From a virus: DNA of 35,369 nt. Position 1 is the first letter of the stretch; each line of letters starts with the position of its first letter. A model generated the notes under the pieces. The model worked only from the letters and a program-made list of their open reading frames with translations, searched no databases and was not told the origin of the DNA. A program made the translations under genes and the position numbers. The stretch is from IMG/VR virus record IMGVR_UViG_3300042362_000221, positions 1 to 35,369 of that record. The stretch is one strand, 5' to 3'. Below, one piece after another: positions 5,494 to 11,176 of the stretch.

Positions 5494-5724
5494 GTGGCTT
5501 ACCCGAAAAAAGACCCGAGCAAACTCTCGGTAAACGCGGGCGTCAGCTTGCCGGCGGACGTTAAAAAACGCGTCACCGCTTTGGCCGCTGCCGAAAACAA
5601 AAGCCTTACGCGATACGTCTACGAGTTAGTGCTCAAACAGCTTGAGAAAGCGGATGCAGCCCTTGAGAGGCAGACGAAGGCACACGCAGACAAGGCAAAG
5701 AGTTCCGTGAAAAAGCGCCGTTAA
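5494..5724 (+). CDS. Ribbon-helix-helix regulator, rightward (candidate repressor)
   Basis: A 76-residue protein from GTG 5494. KLSVNAGVSLPADVKKRVT then KSLTRYVYELVLKQL is the strand-helix-helix of the RHH fold, followed by a charged helical tail (KADAALERQTKAHADKAK). It faces the other RHH gene across the operator region and lies upstream of the integrase, the usual position of a lysogeny repressor. No CI-like HTH/peptidase repressor is found elsewhere. GTG 5488 is an alternative start, but the promoter geometry favours 5494 with little or no leader. Its identity as repressor is inference from position. Confidence 0.7.
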   Translation: MAYPKKDPSKLSVNAGVSLPADVKKRVTALAAAENKSLTRYVYELVLKQLEKADAALERQTKAHADKAKSSVKKRR

Positions 5725-5734
5725 GAGGTGAAGC

Positions 5735-5830
5735 ATGGTTTTCATTTCGCTGGGGTTTATATCGTCGGGCGTAGGACATCTGCGTATCTACCCCCCCCCC
5801 CCCCCCCGCAAATCAATAATTAGGGAATGA
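5735..5830 (+). CDS. Possible leader peptide coupled to integrase, containing a C17 tract
   Basis: A 31-codon frame from ATG 5735 (GAGGTGAAGC just upstream offers a ribosome site) reads MVFISLGFISSGVGHLRIY, then five prolines from the C-tract, and ends with a TGA overlapping the integrase ATG (ATGA at 5827-5830). The frame reaches that overlap only if the C-run is 17 (or differs by multiples of 3). It may be fortuitous; the support is the ribosome site and the ATGA coupling seen throughout this genome. Confidence 0.35.
   Translation: MVFISLGFISSGVGHLRIYPPPPPRKSIIRE
5791..5807 (+). repeat. Homopolymer tract C17
   Basis: Seventeen consecutive C residues, 20 bases before the integrase start. 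Such tracts mutate by slippage during replication and are also hard to sequence exactly. It is the longest homopolymer in the window. Confidence 0.85.
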
Positions 5831-6906
5831 AAACCGATACGGTCAAAGTGGGATCATTTTCAGCCCACCTTTGGCTGTCCTCTGACGGACGCTGGAAATG
5901 GCACACCCGGCGCTCTGGTCGGCGCGCCCTTTGCACCGCCGTTTCGCTCGATAAGGCTAGGGCTAAGGCCAAGGCGCAACTTAAAGCCTTGCGCGACGGC
6001 AAAACCGAGCTGGACAGCCTCAAGCCCGCCGTGCTGGCCGACTTTTTGCGCTGGCGCGACCAGCAAATAGCCAGCCCTAGGCTGGCCGATGCCGTCGAGG
6101 ACTACCTAGCCTTCCTGCACAAGCGCGGCGTCCGCGAGACGCGCATCATCGACGTGGACTTGACCAACTTTGCCAAGGCTCACCGCAAGCCGATTGTCGC
6201 CATCACGCCGGCCATGCTGACCGACTACCTTGACGGCCTTGCAGTCGGAGCTAGGCGCTGGAACAACGTCAGGGCGTCTATTGCGGGGCTGTTTCGCTGG
6301 GCTCGGACAATGGGCAAGTTGCCAGACACAATCACCGCTCCCGAAAAAGTTCATGCTCGGCGCGTTGAGGACAAGCCAGTTGGCATCTACACGCCCGAGC
6401 AATTTATGGCCCTGCTTGCTTGCACCGATGAGGACTTCCGGCTGGCCGTAGCCATCGGCGGGCTGGCAGGGCTGCGTAGCGAGGAGATTCATCAACTGCG
6501 CTGGGAAGACTTGAAGCTAGACCGCAACTTGATCGAGGTCCGCGCCGCCACGGTCAAAACGGGCAAGCGCCGTCTCGTCCCGATCCTACCCGCGTTGGCC
6601 GCGTGGATCGCCGTCAGCAAGCCGCAGGAGGGCAAAATGGTTGCGCCCAGGCTTTCTTTCTCGGTCCTGCAAAAGCGGCTGAAGCGGCATCACGGCATTA
6701 AGTGGACGCACAATGGCCTGCGGCATTCCTACGGCACATATCGGTGCGCCGTCCTCAAAGACATTGCCGCCGTGTCCTACGAAATGGGCAACTCGCCCAG
6801 CATGGTCAAAAAGCACTACCTTGAAATGCAGGACGAAGCCGCCGGAAAGGCGTGGTTCGATGTCATGCCTGGCATACGCACGTTTGAAAAAGCTACCACA
6901 AAGTAA
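5827..6906 (+). CDS. int: Tyrosine-family site-specific integrase
   Basis: A 359-residue recombinase that would insert the phage at its attachment site. Residues 1-60 form a basic arm-binding-like part, 85-165 the SAM-like core-binding domain (ADAVEDYLAFLHKRG), and 185-345 the catalytic domain. Visible residues: Arg217 in GLRSEEIHQLRW, Lys in TVKTGKRR, Arg299 in HNGLRHSYGT and the nucleophile Tyr331 in VKKHYLEM. The usual HxLR box reads NGLR and the usual GH of box III reads GN (MGNSPSM); both His positions are thus substituted, though a His lies on each side of the NGLR box. The attP-like site lies about 90 bases downstream. Confidence 0.93.
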   Translation: MKTDTVKVGSFSAHLWLSSDGRWKWHTRRSGRRALCTAVSLDKARAKAKAQLKALRDGKTELDSLKPAVLADFLRWRDQQIASPRLADAVEDYLAFLHKRGVRETRIIDVDLTNFAKAHRKPIVAITPAMLTDYLDGLAVGARRWNNVRASIAGLFRWARTMGKLPDTITAPEKVHARRVEDKPVGIYTPEQFMALLACTDEDFRLAVAIGGLAGLRSEEIHQLRWEDLKLDRNLIEVRAATVKTGKRRLVPILPALAAWIAVSKPQEGKMVAPRLSFSVLQKRLKRHHGIKWTHNGLRHSYGTYRCAVLKDIAAVSYEMGNSPSMVKKHYLEMQDEAAGKAWFDVMPGIRTFEKATTK

Positions 6907-7052
6907 CCAGTTTTGGACACTCGCCCACCGGTCAGTTTTATCAGATTCTTGCTTCAACCAATTCCAGCCATGCTCAGTTTGACTCATGGCCGAATTTTCA
7001 AATCCCACCAGCCCGACTCTGTTAAATCAGAGAAAAGCCACAAAAGTAACCA
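6896..7052 (+). other. attP: attP candidate: tRNA 3'-end core flanked by arm repeats
   Basis: At 6997-7018 the sequence TTCAAAT-CCCAC-CAGCCCG-A reads as the T-loop, 3' side of the T-stem, 3' side of the acceptor stem and discriminator base of a tRNA. Integrases of this family often use tRNA 3' ends as the core. The repeat CCACAAA(A)GTAACCA occurs at 6896-6909 (overlapping the integrase stop) and 7038-7052, flanking the core like arm-type binding sites. The acceptor arm would pair with a 5' CGGGCTG, most like tRNA-Pro. No full tRNA is encoded here. Confidence 0.7.
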
Positions 7053-7114
7053 AGAAGTCACCACTCCAAATCGCGGAGTATGACAGGAGGTTTTGACACC
7101 CCGTTCGCTCTTGC

Positions 7115-7855
7115 GTGGCAAGCAAGACCAAAGGCTGGACCCGGTATCTATGTTGTAGCTGCACGCATGGGTCCGAAGCCGACCCAAAAGCCCTCGACGC
7201 TATCCTCCGCTTGCGGGATGCATGGAAACCGCAGTTTGTCGCCCACCTCGGGGACGCCATAGACGCCCGCGCCCTGCGCGCTGGCGCACGGAAGGATACC
7301 GACAGCGCCGACCATGCCGCCGATCTGGCTGATGACCTCATGCAAGGGCTGGCTTTCCTCAAGCAACTAAAGCCAAACGTCTACCTTCTCGGAAACCATG
7401 AGGCGAGACTGAGCGAGTTGGTGCACTCGCCCAACGCGGTGCTCTCCTACGCCGCCGGCCACGTCATGGGCCGCATCGAGGACGAGATGGCGAAGCTCAA
7501 GTGCCGCATCATCCCTTATGCCGGCGTCCACAAGTCAGGGATGTTCATGCTTGGCGACACCGGCCTCACGCACGGTTCTGTTTACAACGTGTCTGCCGCC
7601 CGCGACATGGCCGAGATGTGCGGCCACTCCGTCATCTTCGGACATACTCACCGCGTGGCAATGGAAAGCGCCAGGACGCACGCCAAAGCCATCGGATATA
7701 ACATCGGGTGCGGCATCAAGCTGGACATCGGCTATTCGGCCCAGCGCCGGCAAAGCCTTGGATGGCGGCACGCGGCGGCATACGGGCATTTCAACGGCTC
7801 TCACTGCACGGTGAACATCGCGGTCTTTGATCCGCATTACCAGTTGCCGCTATGA
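7115..7855 (+). CDS. Calcineurin-like metallophosphoesterase
   Basis: A 246-residue protein from GTG 7115 with the ordered metal-binding motifs of the family: CTHG near residue 16 (where DxH is usual), HLGDAIDA near 43, LLGNHEARL near 93, THGSVYN near 152 and VIFGHTHR near 173. These bind two metal ions and hydrolyse phosphomono- or diesters; the substrate is unknown. The first motif Asp is replaced by Cys, so metal binding may differ. An in-frame TGA at 7094 excludes earlier starts; AGGAGG at 7085-7090 is too distant for the normal spacing. It lies right after attP, a usual place for accessory (lysogenic conversion) genes, and is ATGA-coupled to the next gene. Confidence 0.85.
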   Translation: MASKTKGWTRYLCCSCTHGSEADPKALDAILRLRDAWKPQFVAHLGDAIDARALRAGARKDTDSADHAADLADDLMQGLAFLKQLKPNVYLLGNHEARLSELVHSPNAVLSYAAGHVMGRIEDEMAKLKCRIIPYAGVHKSGMFMLGDTGLTHGSVYNVSAARDMAEMCGHSVIFGHTHRVAMESARTHAKAIGYNIGCGIKLDIGYSAQRRQSLGWRHAAAYGHFNGSHCTVNIAVFDPHYQLPL

Positions 7856-8106
7856 GCAAGCGCGCTGCCAGCCCCGACGCTGATCTCGCCAAATGGTGCG
7901 CGGCCCTCGCCTCGCCTTCCGTGACGGACGTTGTGCCGCCGGGCTGGTTCACTACAAAGCAACTTTCCGAAAAGCTCAACAAGCCTATTCCCACCATGAA
8001 CCGACTGCTGGCCGTGGCCGTGGCGGATGGCCGCTGTGAGGTTCAACGCTTTCGGGCGATTGCAGGGTCCGTCACTCGGCCAGTGCCGCACTACCGACCC
8101 AAATGA
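7852..8106 (+). CDS. Small winged-helix-like protein
   Basis: An 84-residue protein. PPGWFTTKQLSEKLNKPIPTMN followed by LLAVAVADGRCEVQRF looks like a helix-turn-helix with a wing, as in many small phage DNA-binding proteins. It may regulate the accessory trio 7115-8522, whose three genes all overlap by ATGA and are probably one transcript. No closer family identified. Confidence 0.6.
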   Translation: MSKRAASPDADLAKWCAALASPSVTDVVPPGWFTTKQLSEKLNKPIPTMNRLLAVAVADGRCEVQRFRAIAGSVTRPVPHYRPK

Positions 8107-8522
8107 CCTACCGCATTCAGCGTGAGTCCGTGCCTCTGGCGGTTCTGCCGCTAGACGAGCAGTGCTTTCCAAGCGACCACCGCCCAACGCTGGAAAACTC
8201 GCTGTGGTGGGTCGTATGGCGCGGGCGCGAGCCTGTCGCCTATGCTGGTCTGCGTGTCTGCGAAAGCTCATGCAATGCAGGACTCGGATTCCTGTCTCGC
8301 GCAGGTGTTGTCGCCAAGCATCGAGGGCGCGGGCTGCAACGGCGGCTGATCCGCGTTCGTGAGGCCGAGGCCAAGGCGATTGGCCTTAAAGAAGTCATCA
8401 CCTACGTCGCGCACTGGAATTGTCCGTCGCTCAATTCACTGGTGGCTTGCGGCTACCGTTTCTACAGGCCCGCGACAAAGTGGGGCGGGGCGGCTTCTGT
8501 GTATTTGCGTAAGCGTTTCTAA
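8103..8522 (+). CDS. GNAT-family N-acetyltransferase
   Basis: A 139-residue protein with the GNAT core: a strand with EPVAYAGLRV, then GVVAKHRGRGLQRRLIRV, the acetyl-CoA pyrophosphate-binding motif A (V-x-x-x-x-R-G-R-G-L), and NCPSLNSLVACGYRFY, motif B. It should transfer an acetyl group to an amine; the target is unknown. It is the last gene of the rightward accessory operon, and a hairpin with a short U-run follows about 30 bases later. Close phage GNATs have been found to modify host or phage proteins, but nothing here shows the substrate. Confidence 0.85.
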   Translation: MTYRIQRESVPLAVLPLDEQCFPSDHRPTLENSLWWVVWRGREPVAYAGLRVCESSCNAGLGFLSRAGVVAKHRGRGLQRRLIRVREAEAKAIGLKEVITYVAHWNCPSLNSLVACGYRFYRPATKWGGAASVYLRKRF

Positions 8523-8771
8523 TTCCATCGAACTCTAATCCCATCGAATAAGGGGGGTGACAAATTGCCCCCATCCTTTTGTTGCGTTGGATAGGCACTG
8601 ACGCCGTCACGTCCTAGCGAACGTCACAAAAACACTGCACAACTTGTGAACAAGTGATGCGTTTTCTATCCGAATCGTCTGCCTCATGCATGCGAATGAC
8701 TGCTTTTTCGACACGTTTCCGCGACGTGTCGATGGCATCGACATTTGGCAATAGTTCAAACCACGCTTGAA
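8523..8771. other. Convergent intergenic region with palindromes
   Basis: Lies between the ends of the rightward accessory operon and the leftward late operon. It holds a near-identical direct repeat AATTCCATCGAA / AATCCCATCGAA (8521-8532, 8537-8548), the terminator-like hairpin at 8552, a palindrome ACTTGT-GA-ACAAGT (8642-8655) and an 8-bp inverted repeat TCGACACG / CGTGTCGA (8708-8715, 8725-8732; 9-base loop). No convincing gene is present. Confidence 0.55.
8552..8580 (+). terminator. Hairpin terminator candidate after the accessory operon
   Basis: G-run (8552-8557) and CCCCC (8568-8572) form a 5-bp GC stem with a loop of about 10 bases, followed by ATCCTTTTG. It sits 30 bases after the GNAT stop, between convergent operons. 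The stem is short and the U-run is only four. Confidence 0.4.
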
Positions 8772-9422
8772 CTACTGCGCGTTTTGTATGCCGCTCGGCC
8801 GGATACGAATGAAGCAACGCGCCAACTTGCGCGGGCGGGTCTTCAAATAAACGCCATCGCCATCGCGGGAGCCAGCGCCATTCGTGTTGCCTTCGATGGC
8901 CTCAAACTTGTCGCCACGGGATTCTTTAACGATACCGATATGGCTGAAGTCGTAGACGACCAGATCGCCCGGCTGCGGCTCGGCGGTGTCGGGCAGGATA
9001 GCGCAAGTCGCAGGCCGAGCTTCGGCCCACTTGATGAACCCGTAGGCCAACGCCGTTTTCGGTCGCCACTTAGCAGGCGTGGTTGATTTGAGCGCCAGCC
9101 ATTGCACGTTCTCTGGGTCGGCCAGCCACTGCTCAAGCGCCCACGCGCAGAACGCCGCGCACCAAGGCCACGCACCGTGGTCAAGGTTGGTTGCGGCTTG
9201 GTATTTTCGGACGGCTGGCCCTTGGTTGCGGCCTTTAGTTTCCTTTCGCCCGATTTCTTTTTCCGCGATCTGCACCAGAAGCGCGATTCGCGGTTTCTCG
9301 GGCGTGCTCGGCGCGCTGGTCGAGGATGCCTTTGAGGGCGAGGAGGAGTTCGGCAATGTCGGCGCTGGGCCATTTTGCGATGCCGCGAATAAGCGATTTA
9401 ACCATTTGAATAGTGCTTTCAT
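8772..9422 (-). CDS. Endolysin, CHAP-domain peptidoglycan hydrolase
   Basis: A 216-residue protein. Residues 1-45 are a short hydrophobic start and a Ser/Pro-rich linker. The CHAP amidase/peptidase domain follows: AEKEIGRKETKGRNQGP, then the catalytic Cys88 in WPWCAAFCAWALEQW, later GDLVVYDFSHIGIV carrying the catalytic His, and AIEGNTN. CHAP enzymes cut peptide or amide bonds of peptidoglycan. The start at ATG 9422 is preferred to an upstream frame extension lacking conservation. It is the last gene of the late operon, 2 bases after the small 9425-9586 gene. The N-terminal stretch KALFKWLNRLFAA might be an amphipathic anchor. Confidence 0.87.
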   Translation of the reverse strand: MKALFKWLNRLFAASQNGPAPTLPNSSSPSKASSTSAPSTPEKPRIALLVQIAEKEIGRKETKGRNQGPAVRKYQAATNLDHGAWPWCAAFCAWALEQWLADPENVQWLALKSTTPAKWRPKTALAYGFIKWAEARPATCAILPDTAEPQPGDLVVYDFSHIGIVKESRGDKFEAIEGNTNGAGSRDGDGVYLKTRPRKLARCFIRIRPSGIQNAQ

Positions 9423-9424
9423 GT

Positions 9425-9586
9425 CTAGAAGTCCGTCCCGCCCCGAACGCCGATGTAGGTGATGCCTTTTTTCCACGAACCCTTCACGACGAGGCGGATC
9501 GAAGTGGCGAGGCGCGTAAGGAGGGGGCGCGTGTCAGACGGCGCGGGCCTAGGCGTGAACGCAGCGCGCATCCACCACGCCTTCAC
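9425..9586 (-). CDS. Small basic protein in the lysis cassette
   Basis: A 53-residue frame from GTG 9586, overlapping the lipoprotein stop (GTGA) and ending just before the endolysin. It is strongly basic (TRLATSIRLVVKGSWKKG) and ends ITYIGVRGGTDF. There is no clear membrane span. It could be a lysis regulator or a small virion part; I do not recognise it. The coupling and the lack of any other frame in the gap support it. Confidence 0.5.
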   Translation of the reverse strand: MKAWWMRAAFTPRPAPSDTRPLLTRLATSIRLVVKGSWKKGITYIGVRGGTDF

Positions 9587-9798
9587 GGAATAACGATCTT
9601 GTCGGCGGTGCTGGCGGCGTTCTTCTCAGCCGATCCCCACGGACGCCAGAAAAGAAGAAACCAAGCCTGCTTTTGAAGGTCAGCGCCCCCGGTCATGCGC
9701 CAGCCGCTTTTAGCCAGCGGCAAGCCGCCGTCTTCCATGTCGGGCATCGTGGCGCAGCCCGCGCAGAAAAGCGCCACAAGCGCGGCAACGTGGCGCAT
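9583..9798 (-). CDS. Small lipoprotein (possible outer spanin)
   Basis: A 71-residue protein with a lipoprotein signal peptide: MRHVAALVALFCAGC, with the lipobox FCAGC placing Cys at residue 15. The mature part is about 57 residues. Between holin and endolysin genes, a small lipoprotein suggests an Rz1-like outer spanin, which helps disrupt the outer membrane of a diderm host. It lacks the proline-rich make-up usual for Rz1, and no inner-membrane partner overlaps it, so the spanin assignment is tentative. Confidence 0.6.
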   Translation of the reverse strand: MRHVAALVALFCAGCATMPDMEDGGLPLAKSGWRMTGGADLQKQAWFLLFWRPWGSAEKNAASTADKIVIP

Positions 9799-9965
9799 TA
9801 CTTTTTCTCCCGGCGGAAGACTTCCCAGACGCCGACCAGTGCGAGGATGGCCGACACTACGGCGGCGCTCTGAGCGGGGTCTACGGAAAGACCGAATGCT
9901 CCTAACAAGGCAAGCAGACCTTTATAAGTGGACGGTTCCTTGAGGCGGGCGAGGACGTAAGTCAT
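9798..9965 (-). CDS. Holin-like small membrane protein
   Basis: A 55-residue protein. MTYVLARLKEPSTYKGLLAL, a hydrophobic span, SVDPAQSAAVVSAILALVG and a charged end FRREKK match the pattern of a family of small phage holins (RLKEPSTY-hydrophobic-charged tail). Holins open the cytoplasmic membrane at a set time so that the endolysin can reach peptidoglycan. It overlaps the lipoprotein start (TAATG). First gene of the lysis cassette. Confidence 0.75.
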   Translation of the reverse strand: MTYVLARLKEPSTYKGLLALLGAFGLSVDPAQSAAVVSAILALVGVWEVFRREKK

Positions 9966-10121
9966 GCCCCTGCCGTGGTGTCAAAGCCTGCCCCGTTCGC
10001 CATTCTTGAATGGAAAACGCGCGACGATTTCTTTGGAAAATGCGAGAGCCGCCCGGTGAGGAGCGGCCCTGCGTCCCGTGGTCGAAACCGGCGGGAGGAG
10101 ATTATACTGAAGTTTCGCGAT
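9966..10121 (-). promoter_or_regulatory. Gap before the lysis cassette: TATAAT box and hairpin
   Basis: Between the last tail gene and the holin. In the coding direction a perfect TATAAT lies at 10101-10106, with no recognisable -35. A GCCGC / GCGGC hairpin (10048-10052, 10063-10067) follows, with TTTTCC after it. A 13-codon frame (MANGAGFDTTAGA) overlaps the holin ATG and may be fortuitous. The arrangement could give the lysis genes separate control. Confidence 0.35.
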
Positions 10122-10550
10122 TTAGGGCTGGAGGCTAAGAACAGCCTCCCCACTCGCCTCCTCAAAGCTCGCCTGCGGCACGCCGAAAGACTCCGCTGGT
10201 GCGGGTGTCGGGTTTGCGGCCCATGAAAGCATGACGCCTTCAAGCCATGTCTTCGCGGCGTTCATCTTCGGGCCGAGGGGCTTGCCTGCTTGGAGCAGGG
10301 CCATTTCAAGGCGGCTGAGTGCGGCGATCTGGTAGGCGCTGAAATATTGGCTGACGGCTTGTTCGGCGGTGATCGTCGCCACAGGCGGCACACTCCACTG
10401 TCCATCTTGCCACACCGCATCCGCAGACGGCGCGGCAGGCTGCACGGCCCAATCATCAGCCTTCGGATTGCCAGCGGCCACCCACGCAGCCATCTGGTCG
10501 CCAAGGTCGCGGACATCGGAGGGGTCGGTGATGCGGTAGTAGTTAAGCAT
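10122..10550 (-). CDS. Tail-fibre-associated protein (assembly or adhesion accessory), unknown
   Basis: A 142-residue protein from ATG 10550, overlapping the LamG-like gene by 8 bases. It begins MLNYYRITDPSDVRDLGDQM and has a short WQDGQWSVPPVA segment, then helices (AYQIAALSRLEMALLQ, AAKTWLEGVML). It is the most distal gene of the tail cluster, the usual place of fibre tip or fibre chaperone genes. I do not recognise a family with confidence. Confidence 0.6.
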   Translation of the reverse strand: MLNYYRITDPSDVRDLGDQMAAWVAAGNPKADDWAVQPAAPSADAVWQDGQWSVPPVATITAEQAVSQYFSAYQIAALSRLEMALLQAGKPLGPKMNAAKTWLEGVMLSWAANPTPAPAESFGVPQASFEEASGEAVLSLQP

Positions 10551-11175
10551 AAACTCGCGGATGGTTGGCGACTGTCGCCGTGTTGTTGTTGGTGATGGTC
10601 AAGCCGCCGCGCACATCTTGGAGGTTGCGGATTAAGGGCGCGTAAAAGACAAGACTTTGCGGGCGCACTTTGTCGCAGGTTATGCCCCTGCTGAGAGAAA
10701 GAATTTCGTCCGCATTAAGCGCGGCTGACCACACGCCGACCTCGGCTATCGCCCCATTAAAATACAGGCCGATACCACCGCCACTATTACGCGCTCCAAC
10801 ATACAGCGAATTGATGCCACTCGGAGTTGAGCTTGCGGTGTTGGCCGTTCCTGCCACGCCGTCTAAATAGGCTACGCGGTTGTTGGACGCAGAAAACACT
10901 CCTGCCGCGTGGAGCCAGCTATTGGTCGGTGGCACAGCGCCAGCAGTGGCAGTGTTGGTTGATCCGCCCGCAACGGTCTGTGCTGCCACACCAGAGCTAC
11001 TGACATTTAGCGCAATCTGGAAACGATCCCCTGTCGTTGTATTGCCAATGGCTAAATACGCACTTGTGCCCGTGGCCGAAGGTCTGGCCATACAGGCAAT
11101 CGTCAATGGTGCAGCGGTTGCGGGGGCCGACGCGGTGGACAGGTATTGGTTGGAACCGTTGAGGTTGAAGGCCAT
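10543..11175 (-). CDS. LamG/concanavalin-like domain tail protein
   Basis: A 210-residue protein from ATG 11175. It starts MAFNLNGSNQYLSTAS (the F-x-L-x-G-S-x-Q-Y opening common to LamG-like jelly-roll domains), continues with beta-rich segments (HAAGVFSASNNRVAYLDGV, SLYVGARN, FNGAIAEVGVWSAALNADEI, the characteristic G-x-I-x-E-V-x-V-W block) and ends with LVFYAPLIRNLQDVRGG. LamG-like folds often bind glycans, so a receptor-binding or fibre-decoration role is likely. It lies directly after the main fibre gene. Confidence 0.8.
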   Translation of the reverse strand: MAFNLNGSNQYLSTASAPATAAPLTIACMARPSATGTSAYLAIGNTTTGDRFQIALNVSSSGVAAQTVAGGSTNTATAGAVPPTNSWLHAAGVFSASNNRVAYLDGVAGTANTASSTPSGINSLYVGARNSGGGIGLYFNGAIAEVGVWSAALNADEILSLSRGITCDKVRPQSLVFYAPLIRNLQDVRGGLTITNNNTATVANHPRVYA

Positions 11176-11176
11176 A

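Noticed and set aside
5218-5724. Toxin-antitoxin system
   Set aside because: RHH proteins are common antitoxins, but neither is followed by a toxin-like gene and both sit in phage switch positions.
6990-7021. Complete tRNA gene
   Set aside because: Only the T-loop to acceptor 3' half is present; there is no D-arm or anticodon arm upstream. Interpreted as attP core.
8708-8732. Terminator for the endolysin transcript
   Set aside because: The 8-bp stem is good, but on the minus strand it is followed by an A-run and not a U-run.
8614-8817. Minus-strand frame of 67 codons (TTG start) between GNAT and endolysin
   Set aside because: It overlaps the endolysin 3' end by 46 bases, uses a TTG inside that gene, has no ribosome site and spans the palindromes; more likely fortuitous.
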